This document shows positions 27,092 through 38,668 of a stretch of 64,000 bases of DNA, piece by piece. A program made the translations under genes and the position numbers. The notes under the pieces are model-generated. The model was not told where the DNA came from and searched no databases. It worked only from the letters and a program-made list of their open reading frames with translations. The DNA is from Candidatus Methanomethylophilus sp. 1R26. Lineage in GTDB: Archaea; Thermoplasmatota; Thermoplasmata; Methanomassiliicoccales; Methanomethylophilaceae. The DNA is taken from contig NZ_LOPS01000047.1 of assembly GCF_001481295.1 (NCBI RefSeq), forward strand, positions 1 through 64,000. Reading direction: 5' to 3'. Numbering within the stretch: position 1 is the first letter of the stretch; each line of letters opens with the position of its first letter.

Positions 27092-28731
27092 TCCTTGTTC
27101 TCAGCCGGGGCCTCGTCCGGGTCCTTGGGCACGATCAGCGCCTCGGCGAGCTGCTTGGCCTCCTCCTTGTGCTTCTCCTTCCACTCGGCCAGAGGAACGG
27201 AGAACTTCTTCTCGGTCTCCACGCGCATCTCGATCCCGCTGTTGTAGGCGCAGAACGGGATGATCTTGCAGTCGGGAGTGACGTAGTGGATGGAGCACCT
27301 CCTTACCCTCTCGACATCGTAGTTGTAGGAGTCCTGGAAGTGCATGGCACCGACGTACATGGCCCCCCAGGAGAACTTGGCGAGGGCGGCCTTGGACTTC
27401 TTGCTCATGATGCTCACGAGGGCGTTGATGAGGTCGTTCTTGGTCATGCCCTCGGGCAGACCGGCCTCGTTGATGCAGTTGAGCAGGAGCTTCCTGACCT
27501 TCAGCACCGTGAGCTTCTTGAACGCCGCCGTCTCCGCCTTGTGCGATATCTCGTCCATGCCCTTCACGAACCTGTCGACATCGATCATCCTCGGCATGGG
27601 CATGACGTTGTCCTTGTCGTCGATGAAGAGGTAGGTCGCGAGCCCGCAGTGGGGGTGCGTCGGGAACGTGATCTTGTTCTGTCCCAGGATAATCGACGCG
27701 TAGTTCGAGATGCCGGCCACGGTGGGCACCGGGTACCAGTCGTCCATGGTGGTGAATCCAGTCTCGTCGTTGATCGCCTTGGCGACGTCGGTGAGGGTGA
27801 TCCTGCCCTTGTCGACCTCCTCGTGGGTGACCCTTCCGGTGAACGCGACAGGCTGGTAGTTCACTCCTCTGACGACCTCCCTGTGCTTGATGGCGAACTT
27901 CAGTATGTCCCCGATCTCGTCGTCGTTCAGGCCGCGGACAGTGGTGACGACGAGGACGATGGACGGGCTGTGGCCGGTCTCCTCCCTCAGCTTCATGCAG
28001 TTGGCGATGACGCCCTCCTTGACCTTCATCATCCAGCGGCCGCGGGACCTCCTGTAGATGTCGTCGTTCAAGCCGTCGAACTGGAGGTAGATGGTGTTGA
28101 GCCCGGCCTGCGCGCAGGCCTTGAGCTTGTCGTAATGGTTGCAGAACTCGATGCCGTTGGTGGCGATCTGCACCTGGGCGAAGCCCCTCTCCTTGGCGGC
28201 CTTGATGACGTCGACCAGCCTGGGATAGACGGTGGGCTCTCCTCCGGAGAACTGGACCGCGGTGCATTTGATGGGCTCCTCGCTCCTGAGGGCGTCGAGC
28301 ATCTTGCAGACGGTCTCGAAATCTGGCTCATACACATACCCGGCATCGTTCGCGTTGGCGAAGCAGATGGGGCATTTCATGTTGCACCTGTTGGTCAGGT
28401 CGATGTTGGCCAGGGCGGTGGGCGACATCATGTCGATGCGCTCCCCGTCGATGACGATGTGGACGTTCTCGCCGTCCTTGAGCGACTTGTCCATAGGGTT
28501 CCTGAGCCCCGTGCCGTCCTTCGCGTATTTCTCGGCCTGCAGGTATTTCTTGGCGTCGGACCAGTAAAGGTCGCAGAAGTGGCCGTGCTCCGGGCAGTCC
28601 TTCTCCATATAGACCTTCCCGTCCTTTTCGAAAACATTGGCCTCGAGCAGTTTGCCGCACTCGGGGCATATGGACCGCGTCTTCTTCGGCAGTCCGACGG
28701 CCGCCGAATAGGGCTTCACAGTTGCGCTCAT
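27088..28731 (-). CDS. Radical SAM protein, tetraether synthase (Tes)-like
   Basis: A 547-residue radical SAM enzyme resembling the MJ0619/MA_1486 family that couples archaeol tails into tetraether lipids. The N-terminus has zinc-ribbon-like cysteines (RSICPECGK and KDCPEHGHFC). The SAM-cluster motif CNMKCPICFANAND lies near residue 116 and SGGEPTVYP near 167. Extra cysteines CIN, HCG and CSIHYVTPDCKIIPFC in the C-terminal part could bind further clusters. The neighbours ferredoxin and geranylgeranyl reductase support a lipid role. A TATA box stands 16-31 bases upstream of ATG 28731. Confidence 0.85.
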   Translation of the reverse strand: MSATVKPYSAAVGLPKKTRSICPECGKLLEANVFEKDGKVYMEKDCPEHGHFCDLYWSDAKKYLQAEKYAKDGTGLRNPMDKSLKDGENVHIVIDGERIDMMSPTALANIDLTNRCNMKCPICFANANDAGYVYEPDFETVCKMLDALRSEEPIKCTAVQFSGGEPTVYPRLVDVIKAAKERGFAQVQIATNGIEFCNHYDKLKACAQAGLNTIYLQFDGLNDDIYRRSRGRWMMKVKEGVIANCMKLREETGHSPSIVLVVTTVRGLNDDEIGDILKFAIKHREVVRGVNYQPVAFTGRVTHEEVDKGRITLTDVAKAINDETGFTTMDDWYPVPTVAGISNYASIILGQNKITFPTHPHCGLATYLFIDDKDNVMPMPRMIDVDRFVKGMDEISHKAETAAFKKLTVLKVRKLLLNCINEAGLPEGMTKNDLINALVSIMSKKSKAALAKFSWGAMYVGAMHFQDSYNYDVERVRRCSIHYVTPDCKIIPFCAYNSGIEMRVETEKKFSVPLAEWKEKHKEEAKQLAEALIVPKDPDEAPAENKE

Positions 28732-28746
28732 GACGGTTGCATTTGT

Positions 28747-28762
28747 TTATTATTAAATAATA
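28747..28762 (-). promoter_or_regulatory. TATA box of the lipid operon
   Basis: On the minus strand TATTTAATAATAAACA precedes ATG 28731 by about 16-31 bases, predicting a nearly leaderless transcript. Confidence 0.5.
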
Positions 28763-28870
28763 TTCTCCGTCGATTCGGCACGGGGCGCTCCCCTGCCAGA
28801 GGGATAATGCGGCAGTTGCCCCTGACTGCAGTGCGCCCGCTTATTATCCCCGGAGGGCGAAACGCCTGCC

Positions 28871-31800
28871 ATGAAAGGGACAGCGATACGGGGGGACCGC
28901 AGGGGAGGCATGCCGTTCGCCCTGGCGGCGGTGGCGATCCTCCTGTCGGTCACCGCATACGGAGCGGTGCAGGCGGAGATCGAGGGAGCCAGGGACGGGG
29001 CGGAGGACTCCTGGAGGTCGGTGAAGGCGATAGATTCGGCGGCCGACGGCATAACGGCGTTCATAGAGCAGGGGATGGGGGAGAACGTACGGTCGGTGAG
29101 CCTCGATCCGGACGCCGGCGGGCTGGACGGCCGCCGCGCCGAGTCTCCGAACGGATGGAGCGGTGGATGGGGTCCATGTTCCCGGCCGAGGACTCAGGCG
29201 TCCTCGTGAAGCTGAACGGATGGACTGCGGAGCTGAACGTGGAGGACCTGAGGACCCAGGAGGGCCTGTACGCCGCGGACGGCTACACGCCCGCGTACCT
29301 CTACGCCGCCGGGACCGCTGACCTGACCTTCGAATCCGACTCCGGGAAAGCGCATCGGACGGTGGAGCTGAGGGCGGACGGAAGCTGCGCCCTGCCCCTC
29401 GCCATCGAGCGCGGGACGCTGTTCGAGAGCCTGCTCGAAGGCAACGGATCGATGATGTCCCAGATGATGCAGTACCAGCTGTCCTCTCTCGCTCAGTCGA
29501 GGATCATGAGCGGATACGGGGCATACGTGTCCGGAGAGAAGGGGACGGATTCTGTCATCACCGCCGAGGACGTGAAGGAGGCGTACAGCACCGTTCTCCG
29601 CGCAGCCGAGAGCATCGTCTTCAGGGACGCGGACGGGGAGATCGTCGGAGGCACGCGCGACATCGGGATGGACCTGGTCAGGAGCAGGGGAGGGCTGACC
29701 GTGGACCTCTCCGGCATGTACTCGCAGATAGCCTCTGCATCGATGGACAGGCTGATCGGGAAATGGTTCGACTACTTCCTCGGGTCGGAGATCATCAGCG
29801 CCCTCGACGGCGTCGCAGATACCCTGGCCGATGCCTGGGACTCCCTGGTCTCCTTCCTGACGAACAAGAAGACCGACTACTCGGCCGCTCCTTATATCAA
29901 AGAGGTCACCGGGAGGTCGGACTTCTCGGTGCGGGGATCGTTCGAGCTCCGCGTCCCGTCCCCGGCCGAGAACATGGGGGAGGTAAGCATCACGGTGCCC
30001 TACCCGGAGGCGGACCTGCTGCATTACGGGACCGTGGACCATTTCAAGAAGACCTACCGCGCGGACACAGACGGGCTCATGGAATGGATCACCAGCGTAG
30101 CGAACGGCGCGCTGGCACAGATAGCGAAGCGCAATCGATGGGGACCGCCGCGATACAGGACAGGGGGAGCTTCGCCGATTCGGTGAGGGCGTTCGCGGAG
30201 GAGAACGCCTCCAGGTGCGACGCCGACTTCCTGAAGATACTCACCGCCCAGGTCCGCGCCGAAGGATACCCGGACCCGTTCTACACGGCGATATACAGGA
30301 CCATCGAGGAGAACAGGGCCGACATCTGGACCACGGACCCGGAGGCGATCCTCCGGGACCGCCTGCCGGAGATCCGCGGCCTGCTGGTGTCCGCCTATTC
30401 CGAAGCGGGAGCGGACAGTGCCCTGGCGGAGAGCTACGCCGATGCCGGGATCGCCTCGCTCACGACCGCCGCCTGGAACCTGGCACAGTTCAGGGAGTAC
30501 TCCGACAAGGTCGATGCCGAGGTCGCCGGGCTGTCGGCCCTCTGCGAAGTGGAGAAGAAGAGCAGCGCGATAATCCAGAAGGGCTGCGCCAAGATCCTCA
30601 GGCTCCCGCTGATAGCGACTTCGTTCGATACCGAGAAGCGCTTCGCCGAGCTGGCAGAGGAGTTCGCCCAATCCGTCGGCGCCGATCCTTTCGAAGGGCT
30701 GCGCGAGTATGGGAAGGAAGGGACGTTCGAGCTCCTGGGAGATGCCTCGAGCTTCGAGAAGCTCACCGTGGAGACGGATTCCCGCCCTTCGGTCTCGATC
30801 GCTAGGAACAGCGGGTCCAGCTCCCACTGCACCGACCTCTGCACTTTCGGGGCGGATTTCTGCTCGGTGTTCTCCGTGGAGGTGAATGATACCGTCACCT
30901 ACAGCGTGACCGGGAGCGGCCCGCTCCAGAGCAGGCTCGGGACGGGCAACTGCGTCTTCAGGGCCTCGGTCCCGGTCAGCCTGAAAGCGGACGTGCCGGT
31001 GGTCTCCGGATGGCCCCTGAGCGGTTTCGAATACTCCGCAACCGACACCATAACAGAGGATGCCTGGAAGAAACTGGCAGAGTGGGCGGGAGAGCTGGCC
31101 GACCCGCTCATCAGCTACCTGCGCACAGTTGGCGAGCTCGGAGAGAGGCTGGCCGGTGCCGTCATGGAGATCGTGCGGGATTCCGGCATAGTCCGGGAGA
31201 TCTACGAGCTCATCGGCTCCCGCACTGAGATGCTCGGCGAGGCGGTGGAGAAGATCCTCAACGATTCGGCCGGGAAGGTTCTGGAGTCTCTGACCGGAGA
31301 GGTGCAGGAGATCATCGACATCAAGGCCAGCAGCCAGACCGTCGGGATCGGCTACATGGGATGGAAGCTCACCTTCACGGTCTACGCCAAGAACATCGAC
31401 AAGAGCTCCAAGGACCTGCTGAAGATCGGCGCCGAAGGCACCCTCGGGGGCTCCCCGATGAAGGCCTGGCTCACAGTGTCCCAGAACAGCAGCGGGTACA
31501 AGGTGCACGGGGGCTTCGGGTACACCGGCGACGGCTGGGGGATAAGCGGGACCTTCAACCCTTCGATGTACAGATCGGACCGCATCCTGACCGTCGACGG
31601 TCATTACGGGGACACAGAGGTGAGCATCTCCTTTCCGGAGGTCCAGGAATACCGGCAGATCGATGTCCGCCTTTCCGACATCCCCGGCATGGGCACCGTG
31701 CTCTCCAACCTCCCGTCCCCAGTTCCCGGCACCCTGATATCGGTGGACGCGGGCGCGGAGCTGAAGTACAATGTCCCGATGGAAGAGGGCCTTCTGATAA

Positions 31801-32803
31801 ACGAGGCCGAATCCAACCCTGCGGGGGAGGACAAGGGCTCGGAATGGGTCGAGCTGCTGAATTTCTCCAGGTCGGAGATCAGCCTCGACGGCATGTCGCT
31901 GAGGAACTCCCGCGGCGCAACATGGGGGCTGAGCGGCACGATCGGGCCCATGGAGCACAAGGTCGTGACGTTCCCCGTAGCATTCCTGAACAACAGCGGC
32001 GAAAAGCTCGAGCTGCTGGCCGCCGACGGGTCCGAGATCGGCCATACGCCGAAGTTCAGCGACAGCGCCAACGACAGCACGACGTACCAGAGGACGGTCG
32101 ACGGGTGCACCCAGTGGAAACGCGGGGAAGGCAGCCCCGGCGAGAAGAACTCGGGGCTCTTCGATGCGACGGTTACCTGCTCTCTTCGGCCAAGGACATT
32201 GTCAAGGACGCGGCGCTGGAAGCGATCGACGAAGCAGGGCACGTGACGGACGTGGACGGCCTCAGCCTGCTCTGCAAGAAGATAACCCAGAAGGTGATGG
32301 ACAAGGTAGCGGAGGACATATCGGGGATGATCGTCGGCGCCCGCCTGTTCGCGGAGTGCCGCCTGCATGATGCGTCCGGAGCGGCATGCACCGGGTTCCA
32401 GGCGTACATCGAGGTCGACCGCGGCACCGCCTCCGATGCCCTGAAGCTCCTGATGGGGCGCGCCGCCGAGCTGCTGCTGCACATCGACGACCCGTACAAG
32501 GTCAGCATCGCCGATGTGGCGCTCGGGGACGTGTACATCGGCGCGGAGGCGTTCGCCGGGATCGGGGTGCCGAAGTTCATCGACATGAGCGGGTCCCCCG
32601 AGACCAGCGCATCCATCGACGTCAACGTCAACGCGGAGGCCGTCTCGAACCTGCTGGGACATGACAGCGGAGCGAAGTGGAAGGTCAACGCCGGCATCGT
32701 GGTCCGCGACTGCCCGGCGTCCGCCGTCTCGTTCGGCAGCAAGTACGACAGCAGCATGAAGCACGACCTCTGGCTCATGCGCATGACCGTCTCCGGGAAG
32801 TGA
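28871..32803 (+). CDS. Giant exported protein with lamin-tail-like domain (three frameshifts)
   Basis: About 1,311 residues after restoring one G at each of 29143, 30129 and 32171. The N-terminus (DRRGGMPFALAAVAILLSV) looks like a class III (type IV pilin-like) signal: basic residues and a glycine, then a hydrophobic helix. Most of the rest is a long ectodomain rich in Ala, Ser, Gly and acidic residues, with helical stretches (EDAWKKLAEWAGELADPLI) alternating with beta-rich ones. Residues about 975-1060 match a lamin-tail domain: LLINEAESNPAGEDKG, WVELLNFSRSEISLDGMSL, GPMEHKVVTFP. It stands alone between divergent Tes and the GTPase gene. A surface or cell-envelope role is inferred. Confidence 0.65.
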
Positions 32804-32850
32804 ATATCGGAGGGTGTTCCGGGCGCGAACGCAGGCGTCCCGGCACATCC

Positions 32851-32859
32851 TTATTTATG
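32851..32859 (+). promoter_or_regulatory. TATA box of the NOG1-like/polC operon
   Basis: TTATTTATG, with a predicted start site near 32880. This favours ATG 32882 over ATG 32870 as the start of the GTPase gene. Confidence 0.4.
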
Positions 32860-32881
32860 CGCGATTACAATGGACTTCCAT

Positions 32882-33894
32882 ATGGCCGGAATGAACACGC
32901 AGATACCGACGGTCCTGACCGCCGAGGAGCTCATGGACAAGGCATTCCGCAGGGCCAGCAGGATCAGCAAGAAAGGCAGCGACTCCTTGGACACCAAGAA
33001 GAAGACCGCCCTTGCCAGGATCACGGCCTCGGGCGACATAGTCGAGACGACTCTCGTCGGCTACATCCAGAAGTTCCCCAGGATGGAGAAGGAGGACGAC
33101 TTCTTCCCGCAGCTCGTGGACCTGGTGATAGGGATAGACCGCTACAAGAAGGCCCTGGGGGCCCTCAACTGGTGCGCCGGGAGGACGGAGCTGCTGAAGA
33201 AGCAGTCCCTCCGCGAGGTGCGCAGGACGAAGGACCCGGAGATAATCGAGTCCATCAGGAAAGGCTTCTACGGCAGGCTGGGGTCCTATGTCGACCAGAT
33301 ATCCAAGGACCTGCTCTTCCTGCAGGATGCCAAGAACAAGTTCAGGGACCTCCCGTCGATCGACCCCAAGATCCCGACCGCCGTCGTGGCCGGGTTCCCG
33401 AACGTCGGCAAGAGCAGCCTGGTGACCTGCATCAGCACCGCGCGCCCGAGGTCGCCCCCTACCCGTTCACCACGAAAGGGATCACCATCGGGCACATCAA
33501 GGACGACTGGAGGATGTTCCAGATAGTGGACACCCCCGGGCTCCTCGACAGGAGCTTCGAGGACAGGAACGACATCGAGAAACAGGCGGTGCTGGCACTT
33601 AGGTACCTGACCGACATCATGATCTTCGTCCTGGATCCCTCGGAGACCTGCGGGTACCCGATGGAGAAGCAGGAGGACCTGCTGAGGACCGTCCGCGAGA
33701 ACTTCGACGGCGTCCCCATAATCGTCGTCGAGAGCAAATGCGACGTCCTCAGGACTGACCATGACGCCATCCGCATCTCCGCCGCCACCGGCGAGGGGAT
33801 GGAGGAGTTCAGGCAGATGCTCATCGGGAAGCTGAGGGAGATCCTGCGCAGCAGGCCCCTCGAAGAGCCGGAGGCTCCAGAGGCATCCGAATGA
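32882..33894 (+). CDS. NOG1-like ribosome-assembly GTPase (frameshifted)
   Basis: TrmE-Era-Obg class GTPase of the NOG1 type, which matures the large ribosomal subunit. An N-terminal helical domain (about 1-155) precedes the G domain: P-loop VAGFPNVGKSSLV (about 165), G3 VDTPGLLDRS, and a G4-like VESKCD in place of the usual NKXD. A one-base loss at 33448 breaks the frame; repair reads ARPEVAPYPFTTKGI, the expected switch I, and gives about 337 residues. The stop overlaps the polC start (ATGA). Confidence 0.85.
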
Positions 33895-36800
33895 GCGAGG
33901 TCGCCGTCAGCGACGAGATGAGGGCTTATTTCAAAAGCCTCCAGGAGCAATCCGACGCGATCTTCGACCTGGCCGAGAAGGCCAGGAAAGAGGGCAAGGA
34001 CCCGGTGGAGAAGGTCGAGATACCCAGGGCGGAGGACCTGGCCTCGCGTGTGGAGGAGCTGCTATCCGACTATCACGTGGAAGGCGTCGCGGACCTTATC
34101 CGCCAGAAGACCCAGGAATACGGGAACAGGGAGATCGTCGCCATCAAGGTGGCGGAGGAATACGCCAAACGCCCGGGCGAGAGCCTCGACAAGACCCTCG
34201 ACAGGGCCGTGAGGCTCGGCCTCGCCATCATCACCGAGGGCATATTGGTCGCTCCCCTGGAGGGGATCGCGACCACCAAGATCGGCCATAACGCCGACGG
34301 GTCCACCTTCGCCGACCTGGTCTTCGCCGGACCTATCAGGCGTCCGGAGGTACCGGGCAGGCCATGTCCGTGCTCATCTGCGACGTCGTGAGGCAGGCGC
34401 TCGGCATCGGGAAGTACATCCCCACCGAGGGAGAGATAGCCAGGTTCGATGAGGAGATCCCGCTGTACAAACAGTGCCAGCATCTCCAGTTCACCCCCAC
34501 TTCGGAGGAGATCAGGACCATCGTCAGCGAATGCCCTGTCATGGTCGACGGCGAAGGGACCGAACGCGTGGAGATTTCCGGTTTCAGGGACCTGCCGCGC
34601 ATATCCACTAACCGCGTCAGGGGAGGCGCCTGCCTGGTCATCGCCGAAGGCATGTGCCTGAAGGCATCCAAGCTGAAGAAGCACGTCGACAAGCTCGGGA
34701 TCAAAGGCTGGGACTTCATCGGAAAGTACCTCGACATGCACAAGGCGGTCGACACCGACACCAAATCCAAGAAGAAGATCGTTGAGCCCGCCTACAAGTA
34801 TCTCAAAGATATGGTCGCGGGAAGGCCCATCTTCGGCCATCCCTGCCGTTTCGGAGGCTTCAGGCTGCGTTACGGCCGCGCCCGCACGTCCGGTCTCGCC
34901 GCCCTCGCCTACAACCCGGCGAGCATGTACGCCATGGACGAGTTCATGGCGATAGGAACGCAGCTCAAGATTGAGCGCCCCGGGAAAGCCTGCGTCGTCA
35001 CCCCCGTCCGTTCGATCGAGGGCCCCACGGTCCTCCTGAACAACGGCGACCTGGTATACTGCGGCACCAAGGAAGAGTACATCAATATCAGGAACAAGGT
35101 GGCGGAGGTCGTCGACAACGGCGAGATCCTCGTGCCGTTCGGAGAGTTCTGCGAGAACAACCACGTCCTCGTGCCCTGCGGGTATCCTACGGAGTGGCAC
35201 AGGGAGGAGATAAAAGCGGCGAACGGAGGCGTCCTGCCGGACGATTGGGAGGACCCGACGTACGAGCGCTCGAAGGAGATGAGCAGGCAGTTCAAAGTGG
35301 CCCTCCACCCGAAGTTCAACCTCTTCTGGTCGGACATAGAGCTGCCCAGGCTGAAGGCCCTGAGGGGATATCTCGCCGAGAAGGCGAAGTTCCGTGACGG
35401 CCGCATATTCGTACCTACCGACCGCCAGCCTGTCCCCCAGCGTAAGGACGACGACCCGACGATGAAGAGGGTCCTGGAGGACCTCGGCGCCCTCCACCGG
35501 ATGCAGGGGAACATCATCGCCATCGAGCAGAAGTACTGCCTGCCGATGATCGACTGCCTCGGCCTGAAGGTCGAGGGCGACAGGCTGGTGGAGAACGGCG
35601 ATTTCGACGGGGAGGACTCGCTCGATGCCGTTTCCAAGGCGGCCGGCTACAAGGTGATGGCCCGCGCGATGACCCGCATCGGCACCCGTATGGGAAGGCC
35701 GGAGAAGGCCAAGGAGAGGACCGGGTCTCCGCTGTGCCAGTGCCTGTTCGCCCTCGGCGAAGAGGACAGCCCTAACCCTCAGAAGGACACCCTGTCGGTG
35801 ATCAAATCGCTCCAGCAGGAGAACCACCTGGCTGCCGCCAGGAAGGTCATCAATGTGGCAATGGGGGCCCGCAGATGCCCCGTCTGCAACCGGGAGACGT
35901 TCCGCTGCTGGTGCAGGGACTGCGGAGTGCATACCTTCCCGTTCGAGAAGGCGAAGAAAGAGGGCGCCAAGAACTCCACCGTCGCCGTGAACGTGGAGGC
36001 CGAGTACAAGGCGGCCATGGACGCGGTCGGCGAGAGCGACTCCAAGCAGACCCTCAAATGCACCGATAAACTCACGTCCCGCACCAAGACCCCGGAACTG
36101 ATGGAGAAGGGGATACTCAGGCGCAGGCACAATGTGTCGATCTTCAGGGACGGAACCATACGTTACGACATGACCGATATCCCCATCACCCACTTCAGGC
36201 CGAGGGAGATCGGGCTCACCATCGAGAAGGCGCATGAGCTCGGATACACTCACGACTGGAACGGCGCGCCGCTCACCGACCCGGAGCAGATCGTGGAGCT
36301 GAAGTGCCAGGACATCATCCCCGCGAGGGAATGCGGAGATTACATGGTCCGCGTTTCCCAGTTCGTCGATGACGAGCTCGAGCTGATCTACCATCTGCCG
36401 AGGTACTACAAGTGCGATAACCGGTCCGATCTGATCGGGAAGGTCGTCTTCGGGCTGGCCCCGCACACGTCCGGCTGCATCCTGTGCAGGATCATAGGAT
36501 ACAGCAACATCCGCGGATGCTACGGCCACCCCTTCTACCACGCGTCCAAGAGGAGGAACTGCGACGGCGACGAGGACTGCATAATCCTGGCCCTCGATGC
36601 CCTGCTGAACTTCTCCAGGGTGTTCCTGCCGGACCGCAGGGGAGGGCTGATGGACTGCCCGCTCGTCCTGACCACCAGGCTGGACCCGAACGAGATCGAC
36701 AAGGAAGCGCACAACGTCGACTGCAGGAGGTTCTACCCCCGCGAGTTCTACTATGCCGCCATGGACATGAAGGACCCGAAGGAGATGGAGAAGCAGATGG

Positions 36801-37312
36801 ACCTGGTGGGAGGGAGGATCGGCACCCCGGCGCAGTACGAGGGGCTGGGATTCACCCACGACACCCCGGACATCTCCGAGGGGCCCAAGGAGTCCGCATA
36901 CACCACCTTAGGCTCCATGAGGGACAAGATGTACGCTCAGCTGAACCTCGGCATCAAATGCCGCGCGGTAGACGCCAAGGATGTGGCGCTCAAGGTCATC
37001 AACAAGCACTTCATGCCCGACATGATCGGAAACCTGAGGAGCTTCGCCACCCAGACCGTCCGCTGCACCAAATGCGGTACGAAGTACCGCCGTGTGCCCC
37101 TGGCAGGCGTCTGCACCAAATGCGGCCACGAACTGAACCTCACCGTGCACGAAGCGTCCGTCCGCAAGTACCTCGAGGTCTCCAAGGACGTCTGCGAGAA
37201 GTACGATCTCGACAACTACACCAAGGAAAGGATCGGCATCATCGAGGCCAGCATGGACTCCCTGTTCAACAACGACAAGATCAGGAAGACCAAACTGACG
37301 GACTTCTTCTGA
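33891..37312 (+). CDS. polC: DNA polymerase D large subunit DP2 (frameshifted)
   Basis: Catalytic subunit of the archaeal replicative polymerase PolD. About 1,140 residues after repairing a one-base loss at 34342, where AGPIRRSGGTGQAMSV is restored. Visible are an N-terminal KH-like region, zinc cysteines RCPVCNRETFRCWCRDCG (about 660), the catalytic acidic motif RNCDGDEDC (about 888) and a C-terminal zinc site RCTKCGTKYRR plus VCTKCGHEL. No intein interrupts the catalytic motif, unlike in many relatives. The small subunit DP1 is not in the window. It is co-transcribed with the NOG1-like GTPase. Confidence 0.95.
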
Positions 37313-37339
37313 GGGCCGATCCTGATGAATTGAAAAAAA

Positions 37340-37357
37340 CCGGCCCGCCGGGGCCGG
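37340..37357. terminator. Convergent hairpin between polC and rpoD
   Basis: CCGGCCC and GGGCCGG form a 7-bp stem with a 4-base loop, flanked by AAAAAAA on the left and TTTTT on the right, as expected for a terminator working in both directions. Confidence 0.6.
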
Positions 37358-37369
37358 AAATGTTTTTGA

Positions 37370-38266
37370 TCAATAGCCGCGGGGCTTGACAGGGTGCTCT
37401 TCGGCGCCCACGAGGGCGTCGGCCTGCGAAGCGATGGCAAGGGCCTCGGCGCTGAGGATCTCGACGGCCTTGTCGAGGACCTGCCTGGCGGTGAGGGAGC
37501 CGTCGGTCTCGAACTTGAACAGGAAGCTGTCGTCCTTCCAAGTGATCTTGACGACCGGCTTGTCATCGTGCATGAGGGCGGAAGCGGTGCTGCCGAAGGA
37601 GATGGCCTTCCATTTGTCGGCGACCTCGAGCCTGCCGTCCCTGACCTCGAACAGGCCGGGGCAGGTCTCGGCGAGCTTCAGGGTGTCGGAGTCGGACGCC
37701 CAGTTGGGGTCGATCTCGATCTCCGGCTCGTAGGAGTAGCCGACACCGAAGGCGGCCTGCCATTTCACGTGCTGCTTGGCCGTGCCCATGACCGCAGTGG
37801 CGTAGATCAGGACCGCCTGGTCGGCGGTGAGCTCCACGATGGGGATGAACTCGTCCTTCACCTTGAGCGAGCTGTCGCCCAGGGGGAGGAGGTCTCCCGA
37901 CATGACGGTCGCGGGCCCGTGCTTGTTCAGACTGTACATGATGGTGCAGTGCGGGCAGCCTTCGCCGCCGCACTCGCACTTGTCGCGGAACGTGAACTGG
38001 GAGTAGTCGGTGGGCACGGGGATCATCCCGAGCCTGTGGGCGATGACCTCGTCGAAGAGGGAGGTCACGCTCTCGTACTCCTTGGCGTTCTCGTCGAGGT
38101 CGTTCTCGTCCTGGATGGGTCCCAGGTGGAACTCCACCTTGTCGATGGCCATCTTGGGGATGTCCTGCAGCATGGTGCGCCGGAGGGCGTTGGCCATCGC
38201 CGGCGAGGAGTCCTTCAGGATGAACTTCGCCTTCCTGTCCTCCATCTCGACGATCTCGATCTTCAT
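37370..38266 (-). CDS. rpoD: RNA polymerase subunit D (Rpo3)
   Basis: Assembly-platform subunit of archaeal RNA polymerase, related to Rpb3 and bacterial alpha. The 298-residue protein has the dimerisation motif [20 protein letters not shown] near the N-terminus and an inserted cysteine cluster [11 protein letters not shown] (about residue 98), similar to the zinc site of Rpb3. It is the last gene of the rps13-rps4-rps11-rpoD operon, the standard archaeal order. Confidence 0.95.
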   Translation of the reverse strand: MKIEIVEMEDRKAKFILKDSSPAMANALRRTMLQDIPKMAIDKVEFHLGPIQDENDLDENAKEYESVTSLFDEVIAHRLGMIPVPTDYSQFTFRDKCECGGEGCPHCTIMYSLNKHGPATVMSGDLLPLGDSSLKVKDEFIPIVELTADQAVLIYATAVMGTAKQHVKWQAAFGVGYSYEPEIEIDPNWASDSDTLKLAETCPGLFEVRDGRLEVADKWKAISFGSTASALMHDDKPVVKITWKDDSFLFKFETDGSLTARQVLDKAVEILSAEALAIASQADALVGAEEHPVKPRGY

Positions 38267-38278
38267 GACAGGTCCTCC

Positions 38279-38668
38279 TCAGACCCTGCGTCCCCTGCGT
38301 CCGCCCTTGGGCTTGGTACCGTCGTGGGGTATCGGGGTGACATCCTCGATGCGCCCGATGGTGAGGCCGGCACGTGCGAGAGCACGGACAGCGGCCTGGG
38401 AACCGGAACCGGGAGAGGTCCCCTTGTTGCCTCCGGGGGCCCTGACGCGGACATGGATGCCGGTGATGCCCTTCTCGGCGGCGACCTCGGCGATCCTCTC
38501 GGCGGCCTTCTGCGCCGCGTAAGGCGAGGACTCGTCCTTGGCCTGCTTGACGATCATTCCGCCGGTGACCTTGGCCAGGGTCTCGGCCCCGGTGATGTCG
38601 GTCAGGGTGATCATGATGTTGTTGTAGCTCGAGTAGATGTTGGCGATTCCCCATTTCATCTGTGCCAT
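38279..38668 (-). CDS. rps11: Small ribosomal subunit protein uS11
   Basis: 129 residues, with [20 protein letters not shown] at the start and the glycine/arginine-rich end [18 protein letters not shown]. It lines the platform of the small subunit. ATG 38668 shares its A with the rps4 stop (TGATG). Confidence 0.97.
   Translation of the reverse strand: MAQMKWGIANIYSSYNNIMITLTDITGAETLAKVTGGMIVKQAKDESSPYAAQKAAERIAEVAAEKGITGIHVRVRAPGGNKGTSPGSGSQAAVRALARAGLTIGRIEDVTPIPHDGTKPKGGRRGRRV

Noticed and set aside
27169-30186. Plus-strand open frame of about 1,005 codons reaching back into the Tes-like gene
   Set aside because: Only the part after about 29143 belongs to a gene (the giant exported protein); the front is antisense to the Tes-like gene.
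34073-36859. Minus-strand open frame of about 928 codons opposite polC
   Set aside because: Pure antisense shadow; the plus strand encodes well-conserved DP2 motifs over the same bases.
35875-37312. Intein in the DP2 catalytic region
   Set aside because: The catalytic acidic motif and its flanks are continuous; no intein splice motifs are seen.
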